From NCBI GenBank assembly GCA_963920575.1, contig OY986973.1, positions 22,487,851-22,551,850 on the forward strand: a stretch of 64,000 nt of DNA. The letters are read 5' to 3'. This DNA is from Narthecium ossifragum (taxonomy: Eukaryota; Streptophyta; Magnoliopsida; Dioscoreales; Nartheciaceae). Each line of letters opens with the position of its first letter. Within the stretch, counting starts at the first letter, position 1. The position numbers were made by a program, and so were the translations under genes. Positions 30,221 through 39,749 of the stretch are shown in pieces. The notes under the pieces are model-generated. The model saw nothing but the letters and a program-made list of their open reading frames with translations. It was not told the DNA's origin and searched no databases.

Positions 30221-32592
30221 TGTGAGGGCCCGCCCCTCAGACCTGACTCGACCACGTGGTTCGAGAGCCGGTTTCCTGTTGGTTTGGTTCCGCGTCGGGC
30301 ACGATCGGACGATCGTGTGGCGGTTTGGACCCCAGGGGCATTTTGGTAAATATGTCCCCTGGTGGTCGGTTTCACACCCGTGTTGCACCCACGGACTTGA
30401 ATTGATGTATGTGGTTGTTTAGGATGGTTAGGCGGACCTGGGATCGGAAGATCCCAGCTCGGGCGCGCTAGAGCTCGCTATCGGGCTCGTTAGCGGGTCA
30501 ACGGGTTTTTGGCCCGTTAGAGAGGATCCGGCCCATTAGGGGCCTGGTGAGTGGAGGGTGCTTGGAGCAGTTGGCTACAACCCCCACCCGCTCCCCTCTC
30601 TTCTCTCCTTCCCTTCTTCTCTTTCTTTGGCTGGTTCTTCCTTCTCTTATCCACCGACGCCTCCTCTTCTTCTCCCCTTCTTCCCTCTCCTTCGGCTGGG
30701 CTTGATCTTGGAGGGGCTGAGTAGCGGATCTTTGTGGCAAGGTTGGCTGGACGCGTGGAGAAGCTGGGATTGCGTTTAAGGTAGGTGTTTCTACCTCGAT
30801 CCTTGGATCGGGTTCTACTAGGGTAGGATGTTTGTGTTTTTGCTGTGAATACCATGATAGCATGCTTGTAGATCCTTGCCTATGTAATGTAGCTCATTCC
30901 TTGTATTCTTGCATTGCAAAACTGGTGTTATAATGGTTAGTTTCCGTATCTCACGGTTTCGTCGGTTTTTGGTTTTCCGACCTAAAATGGGATTTAACCG
31001 TTAAAAACTGGATTTCTTTATACCACTAGTTTCCTCACCTCAAAATATACTTGCTTGCAAAATTTGATTGTATTGTAACATGTTTTGATTCTTGAAATCT
31101 TAGAATTAGGATTTCTGGTATTTTGCGTCTGGAGATCGACGGTCGATCGGTGCATCGACCGTCAGCTCGACGGTCGATCTATGTATCGACCGTCATGCTT
31201 TAGTATATTTTCTCTGGGCCTGACGGTCGACCGTCGGATCGATCGTCGCATCGACCGTCGGGCTCTGCTTGGTTTTGGGCTTCTCAGGGTCGATGGTTGG
31301 ATCGACCGTCACCCTTGGTTTTCTTCGTATGGGTCTCACAGTCGATCCACGGATCGACCGTGGCATCGTCCGTGACCCTTTGAACAGTGTTCTTTGGTTC
31401 TTCTTGAAGGGCTTTCAACTTTGATTGAGTCTTAAACGCGTTGGGAGGTTTATAGATGGATTTGATGAGGTTTTCAAAGGATTTTCATCGGGTTTGAGAT
31501 TTGATCCGAGTTTCTCCCCTTTTTAGCAAACTTATGGTTGTGTTTGCATTTAATTCAAGTTTGATAGAAATTAAATGTCTGGTTGCTTACTTAACCATTA
31601 CCTAGCTATGAGTGCTAGCTAATGAGGAATTGTGGAACCTTAGCCTCTTGCCGGCGAGTGCCGAGGGCTGTTGTATATCTGTTGAACTTATAACTGTTGA
31701 TGTGACATATAGAGACATCTAGGATTAGATGCTTGCTTAAGCTCATGCATTGTATGCATTAGAGGCATTTGAGGTTAGGCGGGTGATGTCTTGGGTCGCC
31801 GATCCGAGGCTCTCGGGTAGCTCGGATCTAGCCTTAGGACCGTGGCTGGGTAGTCAGGATTAGGGTGTGATTGTCGATCTGAATCTCTGATGATTGAGGA
31901 TTGCGATAGTCGGCTTGAATCTTTGTTTGAGGTTTAGAGGTCGTGTTGTCTTCCAAGGCCAAGTGCTAAGGATGCAACCGAGGAGTTCCCGACGTGGTCC
32001 CCAGGCAGTGGTATCCCTGCTGGGTAAGGGTTAGAGCCTCCATGTTACTGTTTCCGTGGTCCTCCTGGTAACATGTTCAGGAGAGAGGTTTCATGACAGG
32101 AACCCTTGGGACATCGGTGGGTTATGGGACCCGTGGCATCCTTTAGACTTAGGCAGGGGGACAACACTGTTGTTGTTTTCCTCCCTTCAGTGTGCCGTAG
32201 AGTAGAACCCTACTGGGCTTTATGCTCATTCCTACCCGGGCTGCGTTTGCAGGTGCAGGCGGTGGTCCTCCTTCGGTGGAGCCAGCTGGCTCGGCTTTTG
32301 GCAGCGCAGGTACATCCAGAGGTGTCTGAGGTTTTGTTGGAGGATATGATCGGTTGTACCCTTTTGATATTTATATATGTATCTGTGTACCTTTGAGGAT
32401 TTTTGGGATCTTGTATCATATTTGTACATTGAAGGATGTTTGTATAAAATTTTGAATTGAATCTGTTTAGCCTCTGGAATACTTTTGTTTAAATTGTTTA
32501 TCTTTTCCGATTGTACTGCGCCGGTTGATGATGAATAGTGTTAGGACCCTCATGTCCCGTCCTGGATGGGTTTTCTGGGTCGGGGCATGACA
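30221..32592 (+). mobile_element. solo LTR, 2372 bp, probably Ty3 Del/Tekay type
   Basis: Starts TGTGAGGGCCCGCC, ends GGTCGGGGCATGACA, and is flanked by the 5-bp duplication ACGCC (30216-30220 and 32593-32597). No PBS, PPT or second copy exists, so it is a solo LTR left by LTR-LTR recombination. The orientation assumes the TG-CA ends as written. The end sequence resembles Del/Tekay chromovirus LTRs (from recall only). It interrupts the PMD coiled-coil part. Confidence 0.8.
31135..31375. repeat. cluster of GACGGTCGAT/ATCGACCGTC inverted repeats in the solo LTR
   Basis: At least four hairpin pairs such as GACGGTCGAT with a short loop and ATCGACCGTC lie within 240 bp. Later pairs drift to CAGTCGATCC/GGATCGACCGTG. 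Confidence 0.85.
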
Positions 32593-32633
32593 ACGCCGCT
32601 CTTGACGTTCCCCTATAAGAACTATCTCATTCA

Positions 32634-35600
32634 TCAAGTTGTTTCTCTCTCAGCAGTCAGACTCTCAATCTTGATCTTGATGTTGTGGATATCGTCCATA
32701 TCACTAGACGAAAACCCTAAGATTGTTGGATCCACAGAAAGAAAGGGTGTTATAGCTTGGTCCAGTGCTTCACTATCTGATCTGGTGAGATCTTCTTCAG
32801 GTAGTTTGTCCAAAACTACAAGACATTGAGATAGGGCTCGCCTGAACTCTTCATGTTGACTCCCTTGTGTAACTTCAGGGTCAACAGCCGTTTTCTTGGC
32901 AGTCACTATAGAATGCCAGGAATCCGAGAAGGCCTGGACAATATTCATTAAATGGGCGAGATCGCCCTGAAAAGAACAAGCATTCAGTAAGAGTTAACGC
33001 TGAATGGTCGAAAGAATCAAAGTGAACGATTAAATACCTGTGAAGAGGTAGAACTGGATGGATGAGTAGTGGGAGTAACAAAAGATGAAGTTGAAGTTTT
33101 CATCGCAGAGGGAGCAGCTGCAGCGCTTTTAGTAGTCGCCCTTGTTTGAACATCAGTAGTTGATGTCAAAACTTGAAGAGTTGGCGGTATAATCTCGACC
33201 ACTACTTGTTCAATAACACCGCGGCAAGGTGTTGGAGATGCAATTATTGCCTCTGTTGATGAGGCAACTAGAGAGGCAGCGATACCCGGCTTAACAGTTT
33301 TGGCCGAGAGATCTTCAACTTGAGTTGGAGCAGCTGACATGTTAGGCGAAGCTGATACAGAAGATAGACTCGCATTACCAAGGTCTCGTAGAAAACTATA
33401 CGGACCATGAACGAGTTTTCTACCAGTTAATGACAAACCTGGTTTAGATGGAGTTGTATTTAAGACGTCAAAGATGTTGCTATCGTCTTCATCATCATCT
33501 TCTCGGCCAGAGTCTTGGCCGCCAGACTTTTGCTTCCTCGCTTCCTAAAAGGTTTAAAAGTTAGAGAATGGTCGATAGATCGATCATCAATAGAATAAGG
33601 TTATCTATACTTTTAAATTCTTTTTGACGAGTCGTTTGAATCTACCACCAGAACGTACATGCACCGTTGCCTTTAAAGAAGATTTGGCCGAGGAAGTTGG
33701 AGGCACACTCTCATCAACATGACCAGGAGAGGTTGGAGGATGTTCCTCGACCATTTTACCAGGAGAAGTTGGAGAATGTTCCTCGACCATTTTTGATGGA
33801 GATGTATCATCAATAACTTCAGGAATTTTGGTTGTGGGTTGAGAAGGAGACAAAGAATACAAGGAGCTCGGAGTACTGGAGCCCACTTCTACAGCAGCCC
33901 TAAAGACATAAAAGTTTAAATATCAGAAGAAGAATGTAAACATAACAAGAAATAAAATGTTATGATACTCACGTGGCATGAGCAGATTGACTGCTTCGAT
34001 GACTGCTGCTGGGAGAATCAACCTTTTCCTCTACAACTGGTCGAGAGGATGATTGATCTTTTGCAGAGGAAGTTGGTTGAGTTTGGACGATAGTTTTTCC
34101 CTTACTACGTCTCTTTGTAAGTGGTTCATCATCCTCATCTTCAGAATTCATCGATTGAGGAGATGATTTATCTTTTGTAGAAGAAGATGGTTGAGGTTGG
34201 ACGATAGTTTTGCCTTTTCCACGTTTCTTTTTGGGCGGCGCATCGCCCTCATTGTCTGAACCTATCGATCATATTGTATTAGATGAAGAAAGGATATCAA
34301 AAAATTCAAGGAGAACGATGAAGATATACCTTTTGTCTTTCGTTTACTTGGTCGATGACTAACAGCCACTTGCTTTTGTCTTTTCTTCTCCCTTGGAGGA
34401 ATGAACTTTTCAAAAACTAGGTCCTTGTCAGCAAAGAAAAGACGTTCATCAACCATTTCTTTCCAGCTATCAGTGATACTAGCTTCAATCTCGCTAGTAA
34501 GCTCAAAAGGTCTAAGCCTAAACCTCTTGATGAGGAGCAATTCTCTCTTATCCACATAAATTACTCGCTCCATGTCTGAGAAGACACATCGCCCCCTAGC
34601 GACGATATTAAAGCTAAAGTATGGTGGCACAGGCCAAGATTGTTTAAGGCCAAATTGGCGAGCAGCAAAATTGGGAGCATACACTTCTAGTCCACATTTA
34701 TTGTTTGCCTTGCCCCAAGCCGTATCAAAATGAAGGTCACGGCCGATAAGAAAACGGGCCCAAGCCAATATTTTTTCATCAGACTCTAAGTCTGAAGAAA
34801 GATCAAGCAAAGGCTTAATAGACGATGGGTGAGACTCGGGATTGAATGGGCGATAAGAAGAAAAATTGGACAGAGTATAGAAATAATTGAAGGCCTGTCT
34901 AAAGGATTTGGGAATAGAAGATGAAGAAAGATACAAATGGCCTTGAGTTCTGGCCGATGACGATGAAGGCGGCATATGAAGATCAGGGAAGTAAGCTCTA
35001 AGCCATAGTTGGACGAGCCACAAAGGACCAAATCCCGTCAAGCTACCCCCTTCTCTCAACTGCTCAAGGACGAGATACATTCCTCGATAGATGGCCGACA
35101 AAATAAAAGGAGCAAGAGAAAAAATTTGTTTGCCTGAAGAAAGATCCCGAGCGAGTGGGATATACCCCTTAACAGGTTTTTTGGCAGGAAGGCAAAGGAC
35201 ATATTTACATAGCCAATAATAAATGAACGTTAATCGTTCAAGAGAGTTTGGAGGGCCATCGCTCTCAGACAGCTTGGCATAGTAACTAATGAAAAGGCTA
35301 TAGTTCTTATCGGCATCAAAAACAATTTCTTTCTTGGGCACATCCATATTGGCCGATACGGAAGTACCCAGTGGGGTTAAACCGGTTAAGAGCGATATGT
35401 CCAAAACAGTTATGGTAAGCGAACCAAAGGGAAAGACAAAATTGTTATATTCTATCGACCAAAAAAGAAGTGACGAAATAAGCAAGTTAGAATCTTGAAG
35501 AGGAACCCTGGTGCTCAAGTCAAGGAAATCTAAGATACCCGCATTGGAAAAAATTGACCTAGTCTCAGAATGGCCAATCATCCTATTATACCATTTGACA

Positions 35601-35914
35601 AACGTGTCATCAACTAATGGCCATGAGATAATCGGGTTTTTTGAAGAAAGGGAAGAGAGATTTAGGGTTCCAGAAAAGGGCAAATCGCTAGAAGTGGGAA
35701 AAGAATGTACAAGAAAAGCTTCCTCGGCACCAAGGGAAGGAATACTCTCAGGAACGAAGCAAGGACCCAAAATAAACAACTGAGAGTTAGGATCACCTTT
35801 CCGGACCAGATAACCACTCCTTATGTCATCTGACTTCATGTTCTCATTGAAATCTCCCACAACGGACATCACCTCTTTCTGCACATCGTTGTCAGCTTTG
35901 ATCTCACGCACCAT
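32634..35914 (-). CDS. plant mobile domain (PMD) protein, five exons, antisense inside the Tat element
   Basis: Exons read on minus: 35914-34330, 34261-33973, 33899-33611, 33544-33038 and 32966-32634. All junctions are GT/AG with T-rich acceptors, and phases match throughout, giving 1000 residues. Exon 1 holds a PMD (aminotransferase-like) domain: FLDLSTRVPLQDSNLLISSL, VFPFGSLTITVLDISLLTGL and YRGMYLVLEQL. Exons 2-4 encode Ser/Pro/Lys-rich linkers with two copies of a (K/R)GKTIVQ(P/T)QP unit. PMD proteins occur both as host silencing factors (MAIN/MAIL family) and in transposons. A TATA-like TATTTAAAT lies at about 36056-36066 on minus. The terminal stop may be a frameshift effect, because the downstream coiled-coil frame continues (next entry). 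Confidence 0.82.
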
Positions 35915-36256
35915 GATGACGAACGAGTGTAGACGCCGGAGTTAAGAGGAAAAGAACAAAGAACCGCCGCGGAGGTAGGTGAAGAACAATAAAACCCTAG
36001 GAGACTTGAAGAAGAAGACAGGCGAAGAAAGTTCTTTTCTGGCTGATGGAAGGGATTTAAATAAAGGATTTTTTGTCGTTACTTGCCAGAAGGTTTAAAT
36101 TCTGGATCCCAAAAGATTTGGATAGAGAAAAGAAACGGCGCAGCGGTTCATTTTCCTAAACATCCGCCATGATTAAATTTGAAAACCTAGGCAAAACGAT
36201 CAAATCCCGGATGATGCGGTCACCTCGTCATTAAAGTGTCTCCTCGATTACCGCAT
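35915..36256. other. leader and promoter of the antisense PMD gene
   Basis: On minus, a TATA-like TATTTAAAT lies at about 36056-36066, some 145 bases before the PMD start codon at 35914. The rest has no other recognisable signal. Confidence 0.4.
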
Positions 36257-36267
36257 GGGGGGCAAAA
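36257..36267 (+). other. polypurine tract of the Tat element
   Basis: GGGGGGCAAAA directly before the 3' LTR; not a pure purine run (one C), but correctly placed. Confidence 0.6.
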
Positions 36268-37515
36268 TGTTAGCCAAAATAATGGCTAAATCATTAAATG
36301 ACGGACACGTAAGCAAAAAGCAATTACTAAATGGACGATAACTACATAATCTTATCAACCAGATGAAACCTATCGACCAAATGAACGATAGAGTCTATCG
36401 ACCAAATGGACGATAAAATATCGACTAAATGAAACGATGGAATCTATCGACCAAAATGGACGATAGAATTTTAACCAAATGGACGATATCGTCCATATGG
36501 CACCATCATTTAAAGGACTATGGACGATCATCGCCCAAAAGTCACCATTGGACATGTTACTCAATTTTATCGTCCAAAAACAATTAACACGTGTGCCAAA
36601 TATGATTTAAAAACACATGCAGGTATGACGTGGACAAGAAACGATAAGTAAGCAAGCGTAATCATGACGTATGCAATGAACGAGAATCGAACACGTGTAC
36701 TCTCCAAACCAGACACGAACGTGGGAGAAGCTGTTACGGAGTAGTTCGCACACGATCTCCTCCTTCCACGGCATCAACCCTCAAGACGGGAGCAGTTATT
36801 CAGTTCCTTAGTATAAATAACTTCTCTTCTCCACTGTAAAAGTCCCCCGACAACTTGTAACCTGCTCATAAGCATGGCTTTCGTTTCTTTTGTACCTGTA
36901 AGTTGATTAATAAAGCTTTCAGTTTGATTAATGGCGTCTTTTACTGTTTTCTTAGTATAATTTAGATAATGTAGTCGTTTTAATCGTCTTCTCCTCTTTC
37001 ATTTCTGTCTTTTAGTTCTAGATTAATGGATTTCTTTCCGTTTCCGCTTTCTTTCTGTTTCTGTTTTATGGTTTAAATAGATTAATTTAGTTTATTGTTT
37101 ACTGTTTCTTTTCTTCATGATCATAGGAGTATTTTAAGATTAATTTAGGTTTATTCAGTCTCTTTTATTGCTTTTCTTTAAAGCTTTATTTATTGTTTTC
37201 CATTAGAATAAGTTACTGTTTTCTTAGATTAAGTTAATTCATAGATTTAAGTGCATTTTCTAGATTCAGTAATTTAGGTTGATCTTTATGCTTTATTTAA
37301 TTCCGTAATTTTAGATAATTTAAAGCCTTTCTTAGGTTAATCTTGATAATTAGCTTATTTAATTAGGTCTAATCTAGATTTCCATAATACTTGACATCTC
37401 TGGTTCGTTAATTCGAAAGAGCAGAACTCAACTACAATCATCTGATACTTAAGTGTGGAATAGGATTTTGACTTTGACTATTTGACCAGTCAACGGTCGG
37501 ATTTCCTCTCTAACA
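36268..37515 (+). repeat. 3' LTR of the Tat element
   Basis: 1248 bp; same ends, TATAAATAA (36812-36820) and CGAT-repeat array as the 5' LTR, with about a dozen substitutions, most of them transitions. Confidence 0.93.
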
Positions 37516-37550
37516 ATTGTTGTTCACTTTATCATATAGGTAATACTTAT

Positions 37551-38210
37551 TAATGGTTGAAGAGATGGATAAAGCTTTGGTTAGCTATAGAAGAGGCGTA
37601 TATAAAGCCATTGGATATTTGAATCGCCTTTAATGGTTGCCCTAATTCCTCAAGTTGGTTTCCTTTGTGTAGTTGAGTGGTTCTTCTTATCAACTTCGCC
37701 ACCTTATTAGTCTTCGTGTTACATCGTGCCAAAGGGTAAGCCCAACGTACTCATGTTTGCATTTAAGTTGTTTGATGTAACACTCGTGGGAAAATACGCC
37801 GTAGTTGTACCAATACTAGTACAATTGCCATAACTTGCATGCAAACATGAGTATATTGGGCTTACCCTTTAACACGATGCAACACGAAGACTAAGGTGGC
37901 GAAGTTGATAAGAAAAAGACGAAATTGATAAGAAGAACCACTCAAAAGACGAAATTGATAAGAAGAACCACTCAACTACACGGAGGAAACGAATTTAATG
38001 AATTAGAGCAACCATTAAAGGCGATCCAAATATCCAATGGCTTCATATACGCCTTCTTCTATTACTAACCGAAACTTTATCCCATCTTTTGCCCCAACTA
38101 TCGCAAAATCTATATCATGAACCCGATCACCGCCACCTTATTTTTCACGATTTCTTCTAAATTAAAACCAGCAACTGTTCCAAAAACCCTTTGTATAGAA
38201 ACCCCAATTC
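37551..38210. repeat. large foldback repeat R (inverted arms)
   Basis: The forward arm (37551-37780) and the inverted arm (38210-37830) share GCCATTGGATATTTG, the CCTTTAATGGTTGC segment, GTGTAGTTGAGTGGTTCTTC and AAAGGGTAAGCCCAA around a centre of about 60 bp with ATACTAGTACAATTG. A 31-bp tandem duplication (AGACGAAATTGATAAGAAG) lies at 37917-37977 in the right arm. R also precedes unit A (3728-5402), so it sits at the left side of both duplication units. No protein was recognised. Confidence 0.7.
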
Positions 38211-38530
38211 GTGTAATAAGTCGAGAATAATTTCCCAAATTCGCTATTTATCTTGCCTCTGATAAAAAACAATCAATTAATTCAAATCCAAATCTGAACA
38301 AAGAACAACATATTCATCAGAACCTTAGATTCGGATTATGAAGTAATCCGTGAGTTGGTTTGGTGGATGAGTTGGATCATCACATGTTTCGACCATAATT
38401 ACCATATTAGCTTCGTCATTAATTATCTCATACTTAAATCAAGTTGATAGAGAATTTTCCGTGTTTTTTTCCAATCCATAAATGCACACATTAATTCTAT
38501 CATTAAAGTCTCTATACAACTCAATCCTAT
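38211..38530. other. intergenic, no feature seen
   Basis: AT-rich sequence between repeat R and an LTR-like fragment; no coding frame or repeat was recognised. Confidence 0.4.
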
Positions 38531-38670
38531 TGTTAGCCAATATAATGGCTAACCAATCAATGATTAACATGTCATCATAATAAATATGACCGACAAACTT
38601 TCAAATCCAATTGAGTGATATCGCTCACTATAAGTTCATCGCCCAAAAAGATAAAATCTTTGATCAAGAA
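38531..38670 (+). repeat. degenerate relative of the Tat LTR (5' end only)
   Basis: TGTTAGCCAATATAATGGCT matches the Tat LTR start with single changes and is followed by further LTR-like text (GATATCGCTCAC, CATCGCCCAAAAAG). Similarity fades after about 140 bp. It is a fragment of an older or related family. Confidence 0.55.
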
Positions 38671-38685
38671 TGATCATCATTTTCA

Positions 38686-39120
38686 CAAAGAGAGAACATA
38701 TGTATTGTATCAGTTGATGTTTGGTAACTCAATCCACGAGCATTAACTACTTCATTAGGCGTTTGGTTACTTGAATCAGTTGATGTTGCACCAGTTGATG
38801 CAGAGTGTTTGGTTGCTTGTATCATCTGATAAAGTATTAGCTCATTTTTTGTTTGGTTGGTCTGTATTGTATCAGTTGATACATATGTTTCATCCAATCC
38901 AATCCATTGTTTTTTGTTTTGTTAGTATGTAATGCATCACATACATATGTTTCATCCAATCCAATCCATTGTTTTCTTGTCTGTATTGTATCAGTTGATC
39001 ATATGTTTCATCCAATCCAATCCATTGTTTTATGTTTTGTTAGTATGTGATGCATCACATAATGCATTAATTGATGCAGCCAATCAAATGATACAGCATC
39101 AGTTGATGCATCTGATCAAC
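38686..39120. repeat. tandem/dispersed short repeats around GTATCAGTTGAT
   Basis: ATATGTTTCATCCAATCCAA followed by TCCATTG occurs three times, and TGTATTGTATCAGTTGAT several times. ATGCATCACATA inverted repeats lie nearby. This looks like a MITE or simple-repeat cluster; no gene was seen. Confidence 0.65.
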
Positions 39121-39179
39121 CAAATATGGGTTTCGACCATGATATAGTATTGGATCCAAGCAGGCCCAAAAGAAGAAGA

Positions 39180-39480
39180 AAAAAAAGGCAGAGTCTTTAT
39201 TACTCAATAAAATATCAGCCGCCCCAAGCGCTCCTCCGCCCGCCGCTTCCGCTGCTCGATCGTCAAGGAGATCAGCCGTCCCTTGTACTCCTCCCGTAGT
39301 CCTCCGCCCTTCTGCTACTCGACTGAAAGAAGAAAACAGCCAGAAACCATTTGTCCATTTATCGATTTCGCCAGCCGAGGTGGAGAGCGATCGCGGCAGC
39401 ATGGAGGAGTACTCGTCCCCTATCATGATGGTTGGCTGGTACTTGGTAGGTATGCATTATTTTTTATGAGATGGAGGCTG
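39180..39480 (+). other. GC-rich stretch resembling a 5' UTR and first exon (orphan)
   Basis: A GC-rich block with CT- and GA-rich leader text precedes ATG 39401, which opens MEEYSSPIMMVGWYL and then meets a possible donor (GTAGGTATG at about 39446). No downstream exon was found before the duplication unit starts at 39601. It may be a gene fragment carried by a rearrangement; no family was recognised. Confidence 0.3.
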
Positions 39481-39749
39481 AGTGTGCTCTTGTAGTCTCG
39501 TTCCTTCACATTGGCAGCAAAAAACCTTGTTCTTGCAAGCGTCAAAGGCATAAGTAAATTGAATTTATAAATGCCATATTGTTATATTGTTTGATGGTTT
39601 TATATATGGATCTCACTCTTAATTCATCATATGCTTGATTTAGATCTCCCCGTCATTACCAAAGGTATCACTGAACCCTTTCTTATCTTTCATATGTTAT
39701 GAGTCTTATTTTCCATGACATGTTGGACATAGATAATTGACTCTGAAGT

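Larger units (their letters stand above)
22777..32633 (-). pseudogene. 3' coiled-coil part of the PMD gene, broken by two insertions, a frameshift and a stop
   Basis: Coding pieces on minus at about 32633-32598, 30215-30085 and 22985-22777 form one heptad-rich coiled coil (NQMKELEEKIAQ, YLLRETTQLAEEGNQMMQEY) ending at the stop 22777-22779. The first piece is one frame off from exon 5, and a TAG interrupts the second at about 30170. The pieces are separated by the solo LTR (30221-32592) and the nested element (22991-30079), each with its own target duplication. The PMD gene therefore probably once ended in this coiled coil and has since lost it. Confidence 0.72.
13336..37515 (+). mobile_element. 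Ty3 LTR retrotransposon, Tat lineage, with antisense PMD gene and two nested insertions
   Basis: Two 1248-bp LTRs bound the element, with the target duplication ATTGT at 13331-13335 and 37516-37520. Unit B shows the empty site at about 47422-47440 (AAGTATTGTTGTTCAC). Order: LTR, PBS, gag, protease, RT, RNase H, second RNase H of the archaeal type, integrase, then a minus-strand spliced gene, PPT, LTR. The second RNase H is the hallmark of the Tat lineage. Removing the nested elements leaves about 14.7 kb. About a dozen substitutions separate the LTRs (about 1%), indicating a recent insertion. Confidence 0.93.

Noticed and set aside
30558..30779. Short plus and minus frames in the left part of the solo LTR
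   Set aside because: Pyrimidine-rich low-complexity translation with no domain.
30080..32633. Interpretation of 30221-32592 as a complete small retroelement
   Set aside because: No internal LTR repeat, PBS or PPT; TG-CA ends and a 5-bp duplication fit a solo LTR.
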